This document shows positions 23,976 to 33,334 of a DNA stretch of 58,266 bases, piece after piece. Positions within the stretch are counted from its first letter, which is position 1. Every line of letters starts with the position of its first letter. The notes beneath the pieces are model-generated. The model worked only from the letters and a program-made list of their open reading frames with translations, had not been told where the DNA came from and did no database searches. Source of the DNA: an uncultured Pelagibacteraceae bacterium (GTDB taxonomy: Bacteria > Pseudomonadota > Alphaproteobacteria > Pelagibacterales > Pelagibacteraceae); NCBI GenBank assembly GCA_902622795.1, contig CACNRD010000007.1:1-58266 (forward strand). The letters run 5' to 3'. Position numbers and translations under genes: made by a program.

Positions 23976-24656
23976 TTACTCGTAATTTTTTAATCTATAT
24001 TCCCAATTTCCCATTCTTTGATAAGTAACTTTTACTATTAAAGAAGTTTTTTTATCCAACCAAATATCAAAATTTAATCTTTTATCATCTGGAAGAGTCA
24101 TATTTTTGGAGGTTAATTTGAAATGATCAGTCTCATATTCTTTACCATAAATTATAATTTTTTCTTTTCCAACGAAAGTAACTATCTGTTCTTTTATACT
24201 ACCTGATATTGGGCTTATTTGGCTACTAGCTTGCAATATTTTATGACTCCACCAGTTTCCAATAGCATTTTCAAGTGGAGCCTCACCAGAGAAAGAGGAG
24301 CCCACAATATCAAATTTTTTGGTTTTTTTATTTAAGGTTAAGTTTACAAATTTTTCTTTTTTATTCTGTAGGGTTTTTGAGTTAAAAGAAATTAATTGAT
24401 CTTTTAAATATTTTTCTTCTCCAATACCCTCTACTTCGAAAACTTTTGCTCCCAAAAGTTTTACCACAAATTTGAACTGGTTAGTTACCAGAGTAATATT
24501 GTTTTTTTGTGAAAAAAAGTAATAATTATAACCAATCAATTCATTATTTCTTAAAATTTCCATCTCAATTTTTTTATAGTTACTGTAATGACCAACATGA
24601 GCATATGAGGTAAAACAAATAAAAATAAATATGATGCTGAGACTGATCTTTTTCAT
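23976..24656 (-). CDS. Secreted periplasmic protein, DUF6134-like
   Basis: The 226-residue protein starts with a signal peptide (MKKISLSIIFIFICFTSYAH, cleavage probably near SYA-H). The body is mostly beta strands: YYFFSQKNNITLVTNQFKFVV, FNIWLD-type repeats ending in FDIWLDKKTSLIVKVTY, and GNWEYRL at the end. The layout resembles DUF6134 and other lipid-binding/beta-sandwich envelope proteins, whose function is unknown. An in-frame ATG three codons earlier is possible. It is divergent from the YczE-like gene 40 bases away. Periplasmic location is well supported; the family assignment rests on recollection of the motif pattern only. Confidence 0.7.
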   Translation of the reverse strand: MKKISLSIIFIFICFTSYAHVGHYSNYKKIEMEILRNNELIGYNYYFFSQKNNITLVTNQFKFVVKLLGAKVFEVEGIGEEKYLKDQLISFNSKTLQNKKEKFVNLTLNKKTKKFDIVGSSFSGEAPLENAIGNWWSHKILQASSQISPISGSIKEQIVTFVGKEKIIIYGKEYETDHFKLTSKNMTLPDDKRLNFDIWLDKKTSLIVKVTYQRMGNWEYRLKNYE

Positions 24657-24696
24657 TATAAGCAAGTATTAATAATTTTATAAGTAGCAGTATAAT

Positions 24697-25344
24697 ATGT
24701 TTTTATCTATTAAAAATATCCCCAAAGTATATTGGAGCTCAGATAAAAGCTTTAACTTCAAACCAAAATTTTCAACCTCATTTTTTTTAATTTTTGGTTT
24801 AATTATATTTGGTTTCGGAGAGGGATTATTAATATTGTCAACTACAGGAAATTCTCCCTGGTCTGTACTAGCAGAGGGAATATCAAAAAATTCTAAATTG
24901 TCTATAGGTGCAGCAACATTTCTAGTTAGCGTAAGTGTTCTTTTTTTGTGGATATTTCTTAGACAGAAGCCAGGCTTAGGTACAATTTTTAACATAATTA
25001 TTATTTCTGGAATGATAGATGTTACCTTATATTTTTTTGATCCACCTTCATCAAATTTATTAAAATATCTATTAGCAATATTTTCGGTAATGTTAGTTGG
25101 TTTAGGTAGTGGTATTTATTTAGTAGCAAATCTTGGACCAGGTCCAAGAGATGGATTGATGACTGGTCTAACAAAATTAACAAACTTACCTATTGCTTTA
25201 GTCAGAGCATGTTTAGAAATTTCAGTTGTAATAGCTGGATGGTATCTAGGTGGAACGGTAGGTGTTGGAACTTTGATTTTTGCTTTTGGAATCGGTCCCT
25301 GTGTTGCTTTTGGATTATTTATTGTTAATAAAATTTTTAGTTAG
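24697..25344 (+). CDS. YczE/YitT-like multi-pass membrane protein
   Basis: The 215-residue inner-membrane protein has five to six transmembrane helices. It contains FGFGEGLLILSTTGNSPWSVL, QKPGLGTIFNIIIISGMIDV, GSGIYLVANLGPGPRDGLMTGL and VGVGTLIFAFGIGPCVAFGL. The repeated small-residue loops with LGPGPRDGLM are characteristic of the YczE/YyaS/YitT group, for which transport is assumed but unproven. It begins with a polar N-terminal stretch of about 25 residues. Its stop TAG interleaves with the typA stop (TTAG, 4-base overlap). Confidence 0.85.
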   Translation: MFLSIKNIPKVYWSSDKSFNFKPKFSTSFFLIFGLIIFGFGEGLLILSTTGNSPWSVLAEGISKNSKLSIGAATFLVSVSVLFLWIFLRQKPGLGTIFNIIIISGMIDVTLYFFDPPSSNLLKYLLAIFSVMLVGLGSGIYLVANLGPGPRDGLMTGLTKLTNLPIALVRACLEISVVIAGWYLGGTVGVGTLIFAFGIGPCVAFGLFIVNKIFS

Positions 25345-27167
25345 GCTGCTGCCCCAGATTTTTCACTTCTTTTCCTTTCATGGGGATCAAGAATAGATTT
25401 TCTTAGTCTACAAGATTCAGGAGTAATTTCTAATGCTTCATCTGTATTAAGCATACTAAGTTGCTCCGCAATAGACATTTTTCTCACTGGAGTGAGAACA
25501 ACGTTTTCGTCAGTTCCCTGTGTTCTCATATTTGTTAATTTTTTCCCCTTCATCACATTGATTATCATATCGCCTGGTTTTGGAGACAATCCAACTATCA
25601 TTCCAGGATAAACAGGATCATTATGTGTTACGAACATCTCTCCTCTGGCCTGTAAGTTAAATATAGCAAAAGCTACTGCTTTACCCTGCTCCATTGCAAT
25701 TAAAGCCCCGTTTCTTCTTCCCTCCATTTCACCTTCAAAAGGTCCATAGCTATGAAAAATTCTATTAATAACTCCGTTACCTTTGGTTAGGGTTAAAAAT
25801 CTACTTGTGTAACCCATTAAACCTCTCGTTGGTGCGTGAAAAATAAGTCTTTTTTTATCTTTCCCGGTATCTTTTAAATCTATTAGTTTACCTTTTCTTC
25901 TGTTCATCGAGTCTATTACTTTTGAGGAGTATTCTTCGTCTAAATCCATCGTAATTTCTTCTATAGGTTCAAGTTTTTTTCCACTTTCATCTGTTTGATA
26001 AAGAACTTTAGGAGGACTAACTGTCATTTCAAATCCTTCTCGTCTCATTTGGGTAAGTAAAATTTCTAACATAAGCTCACCTCTACCACTTACAACAAAC
26101 GAGTCGTTACCGTCATTTTCAGCAAAAGTAATTCCAACATTATTTTGAGCTTCCAGAAGAAGTCTATCTCTTATTTGAGTGCTCGTAAGTTTTTTACCTT
26201 CTTTACCCGCAAGAGGAGATGTATTAACTGTTATAGTTATAGACATTGTAGGTGGATCTATTGGTGTTGCTGAAATAGGTTCATTTACATCTAAATCACA
26301 AATAGTGTCTGCAACATTAGCCTTTTCTAATCCAGCTATTACTACAATATCCCCAGCCTCACCAACTTCAATTGGTACTTTTTTAGTTCCCTCATATCTA
26401 AAAATTTTAGTCAGTTTCCCTTCATCTACTTTTTCACCTTTTAAATTAATTGCTTTTATTGACTGATTAGCTTTAGCAGTTCCTTGGGTAATTCTGCCTA
26501 CTAAGCTTCTTCCTAAAAAACTATCTGCATAAAGAAGTGTGGACAACATTGCAAAAGGTTTTTCTTTTTCAAATTTTGCTGGTTTTACATGATTAAGAAT
26601 TAAATCCAGAAGTGGATTTAAATTCTCCCTAGGTCCGTTCACTTCTGTGTCCGCCCATCCAGATCTACCACTTGCATATAAAACTGGAAAATCTAGTTGC
26701 TCCTCATTTGCATCTAGGCTTACAAATAAATCAAATGTTTCATCTAGAACTTCATTAGCTCTTTGATCAGCCTTATCAAGTTTGTTAATTACAACAATTG
26801 GTTTTAGTCCTTGTTTTAAAGCCTTAGATAAAACAAATTTTGTTTGAGGCATCACTCCTTCTGCTGAGTCTATAAGGAGCAGAGCACCATCAGCCATACT
26901 TAAAACTCTTTCAACTTCTGCTGCAAAGTCTCTGTGACCTGGTGTATCAATTATGTTAATTCTCGTATCTTTCCAATTAATTGAAGCAGGTTTAGCTAAA
27001 ATTGTAATTCCTCTTTCTTTTTCTAATTCACCAGAGTCCATTAATCTTTCATCAACCACTTCGTTTTCTCTAAATGATCCACTTTGCTTCATTAAATTAT
27101 CAATCAAAGTAGTTTTGCCATGGTCTACATGAGCAATAATTGTGATGTTTCGAATATCATTTTTCAT
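25341..27167 (-). CDS. typA: Ribosome-associated GTPase TypA/BipA
   Basis: The 608-residue translational GTPase has G1 AHVDHGKT, G2 RGITI, G3 DTPGH, G4 NKLDKAD and the effector-domain order of EF-G without domain IV. The BipA-specific C-terminal domain contains LTPVRKMSIAEQLSMLNTDEALEITP. It binds the ribosome and supports 50S assembly and stress or cold adaptation. An unannotated 38-codon basic ORF lies 87 bases upstream on the same strand and could share its transcript. Confidence 0.97.
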   Translation of the reverse strand: MKNDIRNITIIAHVDHGKTTLIDNLMKQSGSFRENEVVDERLMDSGELEKERGITILAKPASINWKDTRINIIDTPGHRDFAAEVERVLSMADGALLLIDSAEGVMPQTKFVLSKALKQGLKPIVVINKLDKADQRANEVLDETFDLFVSLDANEEQLDFPVLYASGRSGWADTEVNGPRENLNPLLDLILNHVKPAKFEKEKPFAMLSTLLYADSFLGRSLVGRITQGTAKANQSIKAINLKGEKVDEGKLTKIFRYEGTKKVPIEVGEAGDIVVIAGLEKANVADTICDLDVNEPISATPIDPPTMSITITVNTSPLAGKEGKKLTSTQIRDRLLLEAQNNVGITFAENDGNDSFVVSGRGELMLEILLTQMRREGFEMTVSPPKVLYQTDESGKKLEPIEEITMDLDEEYSSKVIDSMNRRKGKLIDLKDTGKDKKRLIFHAPTRGLMGYTSRFLTLTKGNGVINRIFHSYGPFEGEMEGRRNGALIAMEQGKAVAFAIFNLQARGEMFVTHNDPVYPGMIVGLSPKPGDMIINVMKGKKLTNMRTQGTDENVVLTPVRKMSIAEQLSMLNTDEALEITPESCRLRKSILDPHERKRSEKSGAAA

Positions 27168-27254
27168 AAAATGTGGTTCTTATACCTATTTAATTATTTT
27201 TTGAAACTTAAAAAAAACTAATGTTTAGTGAAGATTTTATTAAATTTTTTATGT

Positions 27255-27371
27255 TTAGTTTACTTTTTTTTGCTTTTCTTTTTTAAGTTTTCTTTTTTCT
27301 TTAAAACTTAATTTTGCTTTTTTTTTTATACTAGAGTCTTTAAATGATTTCCCACTATATCGCTTTGACAC
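27255..27371 (-). CDS. Candidate small basic protein (38 aa) upstream of typA
   Basis: A GTG-initiated frame runs 38 codons to TAA. The product begins MSKRYSGKSFKDSSIKKK and continues LSFKEKRKLKKEKQ, a strongly basic, probably helical peptide with about 40% lysine or arginine. The N-terminal part is not homopolymeric, it has a possible AGG site 9-12 bases upstream of the GTG, and it shares orientation with typA. These points favour a real gene over chance. Basic peptides of this type bind ribosomes or RNA, but I recognise no family and the AT-rich DNA makes short lysine-rich frames common. It occupies part of the 397-base space between typA and the next gene. Confidence 0.45.
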   Translation of the reverse strand: MSKRYSGKSFKDSSIKKKAKLSFKEKRKLKKEKQKKVN

Positions 27372-27537
27372 AATATCTACCTATAATAATTTTTAAAATA
27401 AAGATATAATTATCTTTCTTATAAATAATATATTGATTTTTTTTTTCATTTATTAATAATTAGATTATACCGGCTAGATGTATATAAAAGTTTTTGTTAT
27501 AAAATCACGTATTTTATATATATAACTTAATACAATT
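27372..27537. other. AT-rich spacer between the small ORF and the orphan membrane protein
   Basis: Together with the small ORF this is the longest non-coding stretch in the window. Apart from a candidate promoter near 27494-27522 I see only A/T runs and short palindromes (for example AAAGAT-ATAATT-ATCTTT near 27411-27428). No tRNA, hairpin terminator or riboswitch is recognisable. Confidence 0.6.
27494..27522 (+). promoter_or_regulatory. Candidate sigma-70 promoter of the orphan membrane protein
   Basis: TTGTTA (27494-27499) and TATATA (27517-27522) are separated by 17 bases. Transcription would start near 27529, some 36 bases before the ATG at 27565. In such AT-rich DNA chance matches are frequent. 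Confidence 0.35.
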
Positions 27538-27564
27538 TTGATAATTAATACGATTAATTACCTT

Positions 27565-29379
27565 ATGTTATTGAACAAAAAAAAAATTAATAAGTTTGTA
27601 TTATTTTTTATAATTTTTTTTGTTCATCAGTTTATCTTTCAAAAATTTTTTCCAAATAACAAAGAGCTTTTAGGACATGATTATGAATATTTTTTACCAA
27701 ATTTCATGTTTGGTAAAATTTGGTTTGCAAATAATTTATTAAGTATTCCTTGGTTTACTCCAAGTTTTTGTTGCGGAATACCTTTTTACCCTGATCCGCA
27801 GACAATGTTTTATTCTTTACAACAATTATTTTACATTATTTTTGAACCTATATTTGCAACAAAAATATTATTTTTTTATTTTTCTCTGGTTGCTTATGTT
27901 GGAATGTTTTTGCTTTTGAAGAAGAGTTTTCATTTTAATTATTACCTGTCTTTGTTGGGTGCAACATTATTTTTTTTTAACGGTTTTTTTGTTTATAGAA
28001 CGATTATTGGTCATCTTGGGTATGTAAATTTTATATTTGTTCCATTTTATTGTTTTCTTTTAATTTCAAGTATTACTCATTTAAATATTAATCTTAGAAA
28101 AATTTATTTATTCTCATCTGCAATAATATTAAGTTCCTTATTCTATTCAGGCACTGGTTCTTTAATATTTGTAATTATTTTTTGTATAATCACTACATTA
28201 TTAATTTTTAGTATTAAAAATAAAAATTTTTATTTATTATTTGTAGGACTTTCAAAATCTTTGTTTTTAACTTTTTTACTTTCCTTGTCTAAAATAAGTG
28301 CAAGTTTTTTTTTTTTAAAAAATTTTGAACGAATAAATCAGCCTTTGTTTTTTGAAAACACATATGATTATATCTATTCAACATTGAAATCCTTATTTTT
28401 TTTCCCAGACAGTGTACATTTTAATGAAACAGTAACAAATAAAGTCATTTCTTCAATTGGAGTTCATGAACTGGAATTCGGTATAACAATTGTTCCATTA
28501 CTAGCTATTCTTTTGTTGTTTATTAATTTTAAAAAAATAATTAACTTACAGTATATTTATAAATTAATTTTATTATCCATTTTTATTATTATAATACCCC
28601 TATCTTTAAATGCAGGATATTTTTCAATAAATAAAATTTGGAGTTCCATCCCTGTTATTGGAAGCACTTGGGTTCAGATAAGATGGAATATTTTATATAT
28701 TGTTCCATTAATTATTTTTTCATTAGTAATTTTTAACTCAACTTCCTTTATTAAAAAAAATAATTATTTTGTGGTTATTTTAATTTTTGTAGTTGTTATT
28801 CAAAATATTATATACGATAAAAAATATTACCATAATCAATTTTATAATCCTAAAAATATGATACAGTTTTCAAAGGTGATTAATGGTGACGATATTAGTA
28901 ATTATTCAATTAAAAAAATATCAACTTATATCAATAAAAATAACAAAATTATTCGAAAACAAAGAAATGATCATTTTAAAAATGGGGCTTCATCTTACTT
29001 TTGTTATCAACCAATTTTTGGATATGGATTACAAAAATTTCCCAAAAATAATTTAATTTTTGATAAAAAAGTCAATATTTCAAATGATATTTCGTTACTG
29101 ACCGGTGATGTTCAGCTTAACAAGAGTAAAGAGAATTTTAATTTTCTTAATCCTTCCTGTTTTTTATTCCCTAATGAAAATGAATGTAAACCAGGCGATT
29201 TATTCAGAAAAGATCAAGAGAATAATTTATTTAATTTTCTTAAATATAAAAAAATAATTTTTAAGAAAAATATTTTACAAAATATATCTGATTATATTAG
29301 CTTAATAACTTTTTTAATTTTATTATTTTTTTTAATGTTAAATTTGTATTTTTTTATTCACAAAGAAAATATAAAATAA
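27565..29379 (+). CDS. Orphan multi-pass membrane protein, GT-C/YfhO-like
   Basis: This 604-residue protein has about a dozen transmembrane helices, rich in Phe, Ile and Lys. The first extracytoplasmic loop contains LLGHDYEYFLPNF, followed by a CGIPFYPDPQTMFY segment. An acidic residue in the first loop and a 'PDPQ' after the second helix are common in GT-C glycosyltransferases and YfhO-type proteins, which use polyprenyl-phosphate sugars. A C-terminal soluble portion with several cysteines (SSYFCYQPIFGYG, NPSCFLFPNENECKPGD) precedes a last helix. No close family is recognised. The start could be TTG at 27538. It sits alone between typA and groEL, is more AT-rich than its neighbours, and may be acquired DNA for surface polysaccharide modification. 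Confidence 0.72.
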   Translation: MLLNKKKINKFVLFFIIFFVHQFIFQKFFPNNKELLGHDYEYFLPNFMFGKIWFANNLLSIPWFTPSFCCGIPFYPDPQTMFYSLQQLFYIIFEPIFATKILFFYFSLVAYVGMFLLLKKSFHFNYYLSLLGATLFFFNGFFVYRTIIGHLGYVNFIFVPFYCFLLISSITHLNINLRKIYLFSSAIILSSLFYSGTGSLIFVIIFCIITTLLIFSIKNKNFYLLFVGLSKSLFLTFLLSLSKISASFFFLKNFERINQPLFFENTYDYIYSTLKSLFFFPDSVHFNETVTNKVISSIGVHELEFGITIVPLLAILLLFINFKKIINLQYIYKLILLSIFIIIIPLSLNAGYFSINKIWSSIPVIGSTWVQIRWNILYIVPLIIFSLVIFNSTSFIKKNNYFVVILIFVVVIQNIIYDKKYYHNQFYNPKNMIQFSKVINGDDISNYSIKKISTYINKNNKIIRKQRNDHFKNGASSYFCYQPIFGYGLQKFPKNNLIFDKKVNISNDISLLTGDVQLNKSKENFNFLNPSCFLFPNENECKPGDLFRKDQENNLFNFLKYKKIIFKKNILQNISDYISLITFLILLFFLMLNLYFFIHKENIK

Positions 29380-29424
29380 TTTTATTAGTGACTAATATTA
29401 AAAATGTATGGTTTAAGCTAAAAA

Positions 29425-29454
29425 AAACCCCCGAAAGATTAATTCCGAGGGTTT
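29425..29454 (-). terminator. Intrinsic terminator of groESL
   Basis: On the leftward transcript AAACCCTCGG pairs with the CCGGGGGTTT-like strand TTCGGGGGTTT around AATTAATCT. The 3' arm runs into seven Ts (AAAAAAA on the plus strand from 29421). It lies 37 bases after the groEL stop and is the clearest intrinsic terminator in the window. Confidence 0.88.
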
Positions 29455-29490
29455 AAATTTTTCTAGGTAACTAGACAGTTTGGAATGGTT

Positions 29491-31176
<1,686 letters not shown>

Positions 31177-31467
31177 TTACTTACCTGAAATACCCATAAT
31201 GTCTGACTCTTTCATTATGCTGTATTCTTTACCATCAATTTTGACTTCAGTTCCAGACCATTTGCCAAATAAAACTTTGTCACCAACTTTAACATCCATT
31301 GGAATTAACTTTCCATCTTCTGTTTTAGCACCACCACCAATTGCAACCACTTTTCCTTCTTGAGGTTTTTCTTGAGCTGTATCTGGAATGATAATTCCAC
31401 CAGCAGTTTTTTCACTGCTATCTAAAACTTCTATTAGCACTCTGTCGTGTAACGGTTTAAACTTCAT
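31177..31467 (-). CDS. groES: Co-chaperonin GroES (10 kDa)
   Basis: The 96-residue lid of the GroEL chamber starts [12 protein letters not shown]. It contains the mobile loop [20 protein letters not shown] (about 17-36), the [14 protein letters not shown] segment, and ends [13 protein letters not shown]. It is the first gene of the groESL operon, preceded by AAAGGAG and, 35-64 bases upstream of its ATG, a sigma-32-type promoter. No CIRCE inverted repeat (TTAGCACTC-N9-GAGTGCTAA) is present in the leader. Confidence 0.98.
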   Translation of the reverse strand: MKFKPLHDRVLIEVLDSSEKTAGGIIIPDTAQEKPQEGKVVAIGGGAKTEDGKLIPMDVKVGDKVLFGKWSGTEVKIDGKEYSIMKESDIMGISGK

Positions 31468-31501
31468 AAATCTCCTTTATAATTCTATATAAATATGGAC
31501 C

Positions 31502-31531
31502 TCATATAGATATTACGCTGTCTATTTCAAG
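31502..31531 (-). promoter_or_regulatory. RpoH (sigma-32)-type promoter of groESL
   Basis: On the minus strand CTTGAAA (31531-31525) and CTATATGA (31509-31502) are separated by 15 bases, matching the alphaproteobacterial heat-shock promoter pattern. Transcription would start near 31495 and give a leader of about 25-30 bases. Confidence 0.72.
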
Positions 31532-31598
31532 ATTAGATATTTGATTAGGCGCTAATAATCCTAGGAAATTGTGGATTTTATGGTTTATACCTTAATTA

Positions 31599-32417
31599 AT
31601 GACTAAAAATTTAGATTCTGTTGGTCTTAGTTCAATTGCCCATAATTATGATCTATTTTATATAGATTTATGGGGAGTTATTCATAATGGCATAAAACTG
31701 TATGAGGGTGCGATTAACACTCTTAAGGAGCTTAAAAAAAAAAATAAAGATTTTGTTCTATTAACTAATGCACCTAGACCAAATGAAACTGTAAAAAATT
31801 TTTTAGAAAAAATGGGTATGGAAGAACAGTTTAGAAATCATGTTTTTACATCGGGAGAAGCTGCACTAAATTATCTAAAAAAATCATATTTATCCAAAAA
31901 ATTTTTTCATATCGGGCCACCAAGAGACTTTGATTTATTTAACCCTTTTAAAAAAAACAAATCAAGTGATCTAGCTGAAAGTGAATATTTATTATGCACT
32001 GGACTATTTGATAATCATAATAAAGATTTAAATCATTATAAAAATATACTTGAGGCGCATACTCATAAAGAGATGATATGCACCAACCCTGATTTGATTG
32101 TCGATCGAGGCAATGTCAGAGAATTATGCGCAGGTTCTGTTGCTATGGTCTTTGAAAAGATGGGTGGAAAGGTAGTATATTTTGGAAAACCATATGCTGA
32201 AGTTTATAATCAATCAATTAATAACTTTAAAAAAAAAACTCTAGCTATAGGAGATAATTTAAATACTGATATTAAAGGTGCTAATTTATTGAATTACGAC
32301 TCTTTGTTAATTTCTAATGGTATTCATAAATTAGAAATTTTTAATAAAGGTATTTTAGAGGTTTCTAAAGAATATGAAACAGTTGTAAACTTTACTCAGT
32401 CGGATCTTAAATGGTAA
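31599..32417 (+). CDS. HAD-superfamily class IIA hydrolase (TIGR01459-type)
   Basis: The 272-residue phosphatase has the HAD motif I as FYIDLWGVIHNG (Asp-x-Trp-Gly, the NagD/CECR5-type class IIA form), motif II in VLLTNAPRP, and motif III/IV around FGKPYAEVYNQ and LAIGDNLNTDIKGANLL. This subfamily is nearly restricted to alphaproteobacteria and usually precedes ribF, as here. The substrate is unknown; FMN or phosphosugar phosphatase activity would fit the neighbour but is inference. Its last 7 bases overlap ribF. Confidence 0.9.
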   Translation: MTKNLDSVGLSSIAHNYDLFYIDLWGVIHNGIKLYEGAINTLKELKKKNKDFVLLTNAPRPNETVKNFLEKMGMEEQFRNHVFTSGEAALNYLKKSYLSKKFFHIGPPRDFDLFNPFKKNKSSDLAESEYLLCTGLFDNHNKDLNHYKNILEAHTHKEMICTNPDLIVDRGNVRELCAGSVAMVFEKMGGKVVYFGKPYAEVYNQSINNFKKKTLAIGDNLNTDIKGANLLNYDSLLISNGIHKLEIFNKGILEVSKEYETVVNFTQSDLKW

Positions 32418-33334
32418 AATTATATAAAAATTTTAATATAAAAAAAAACCATAAAAATTCATTAATTTTAATAGGAAATTTTGATGGTGTTCATTCAGGA
32501 CATCAAAAATTATTTAAATTAGCTAAATTATATAAAAAAAAATATAAGATAAAAATTGGAGTAGTTAACTTTGACCCCATGCCTAAGATGTTTTTTAATA
32601 AATTACTTAAAAATTTTAGGATAACTAGTATTAATCAAAAAATTGAATTGCTAAGTAAACTCAAAGTAGATTTTATTATAACTAAGAAATTTGATAAACA
32701 GTTTTCTAAAACCAAGTCACTTAGTTTCATTAAAGAAATTTTAAATAAAAAATTAAAATCAAAGTTTATATTTGTTAGTAATAATTTTAGATTTGGTAAT
32801 AAAAGAGAAGGAAATGTAAATTTATTAATTGAAAATGAAAAAAAATTCAATTTTAAAGTTGTAAAACCAGAACCATTAATTAAACAACAAAAAATAATTT
32901 CATCTACATTAATTAGGAGTCTTTTAGAAAAAGGATATTTAAAAAAAGCAAATAAGCTTTTAGATAGAAACTGGACTATTGATGGAAAAGTTCAGAAAGG
33001 AAGACAGATTGGTAAAAAAATTGGTTTTCCAACATGCAACATAGATATTAAAGATTATGTTTTAGCTAAACCTGGTGTTTATGCAGTAAGAGTATTAAAA
33101 CCTAATAATTCTAATTATTTAAGAGGAATAGCAAATCTTGGATATAGACCAACATTTAATCAGAAAAAAATCTTATTAGAGGTCCATTTATTTAATTATT
33201 CTGGAAATCTATATAATAAACACTTATCAGTGGAGTTTTTAAAGTTTATTAGAAAAGAAAAAAAATTTAAAAATGTTAATCAATTAAAGTCTCAAATTAA
33301 AAAAGATTTAAATATTGCTAAAAAAACTAGATGA
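32411..33334 (+). CDS. ribF: Bifunctional riboflavin kinase/FMN adenylyltransferase
   Basis: The 307-residue enzyme makes FMN from riboflavin and then FAD. The N-terminal nucleotidyltransferase domain has IGNFDGVHSGHQKLF (about 20-34), FVSNNFRFGNKREGN and SSTLIRSLLEKG. The C-terminal flavokinase domain has GRQIGKKIGFPTCNI and the strand GIANLGYRPTF. Overlaps on both sides (7 bases with the HAD gene, ATGA with ileS) indicate a translationally coupled operon. Confidence 0.96.
   Translation: MVKLYKNFNIKKNHKNSLILIGNFDGVHSGHQKLFKLAKLYKKKYKIKIGVVNFDPMPKMFFNKLLKNFRITSINQKIELLSKLKVDFIITKKFDKQFSKTKSLSFIKEILNKKLKSKFIFVSNNFRFGNKREGNVNLLIENEKKFNFKVVKPEPLIKQQKIISSTLIRSLLEKGYLKKANKLLDRNWTIDGKVQKGRQIGKKIGFPTCNIDIKDYVLAKPGVYAVRVLKPNNSNYLRGIANLGYRPTFNQKKILLEVHLFNYSGNLYNKHLSVEFLKFIRKEKKFKNVNQLKSQIKKDLNIAKKTR

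Noticed and set aside
31468-31501. CIRCE operator for HrcA in the groESL leader
   Set aside because: No TTAGCACTC/GAGTGCTAA arms occur in the leader.
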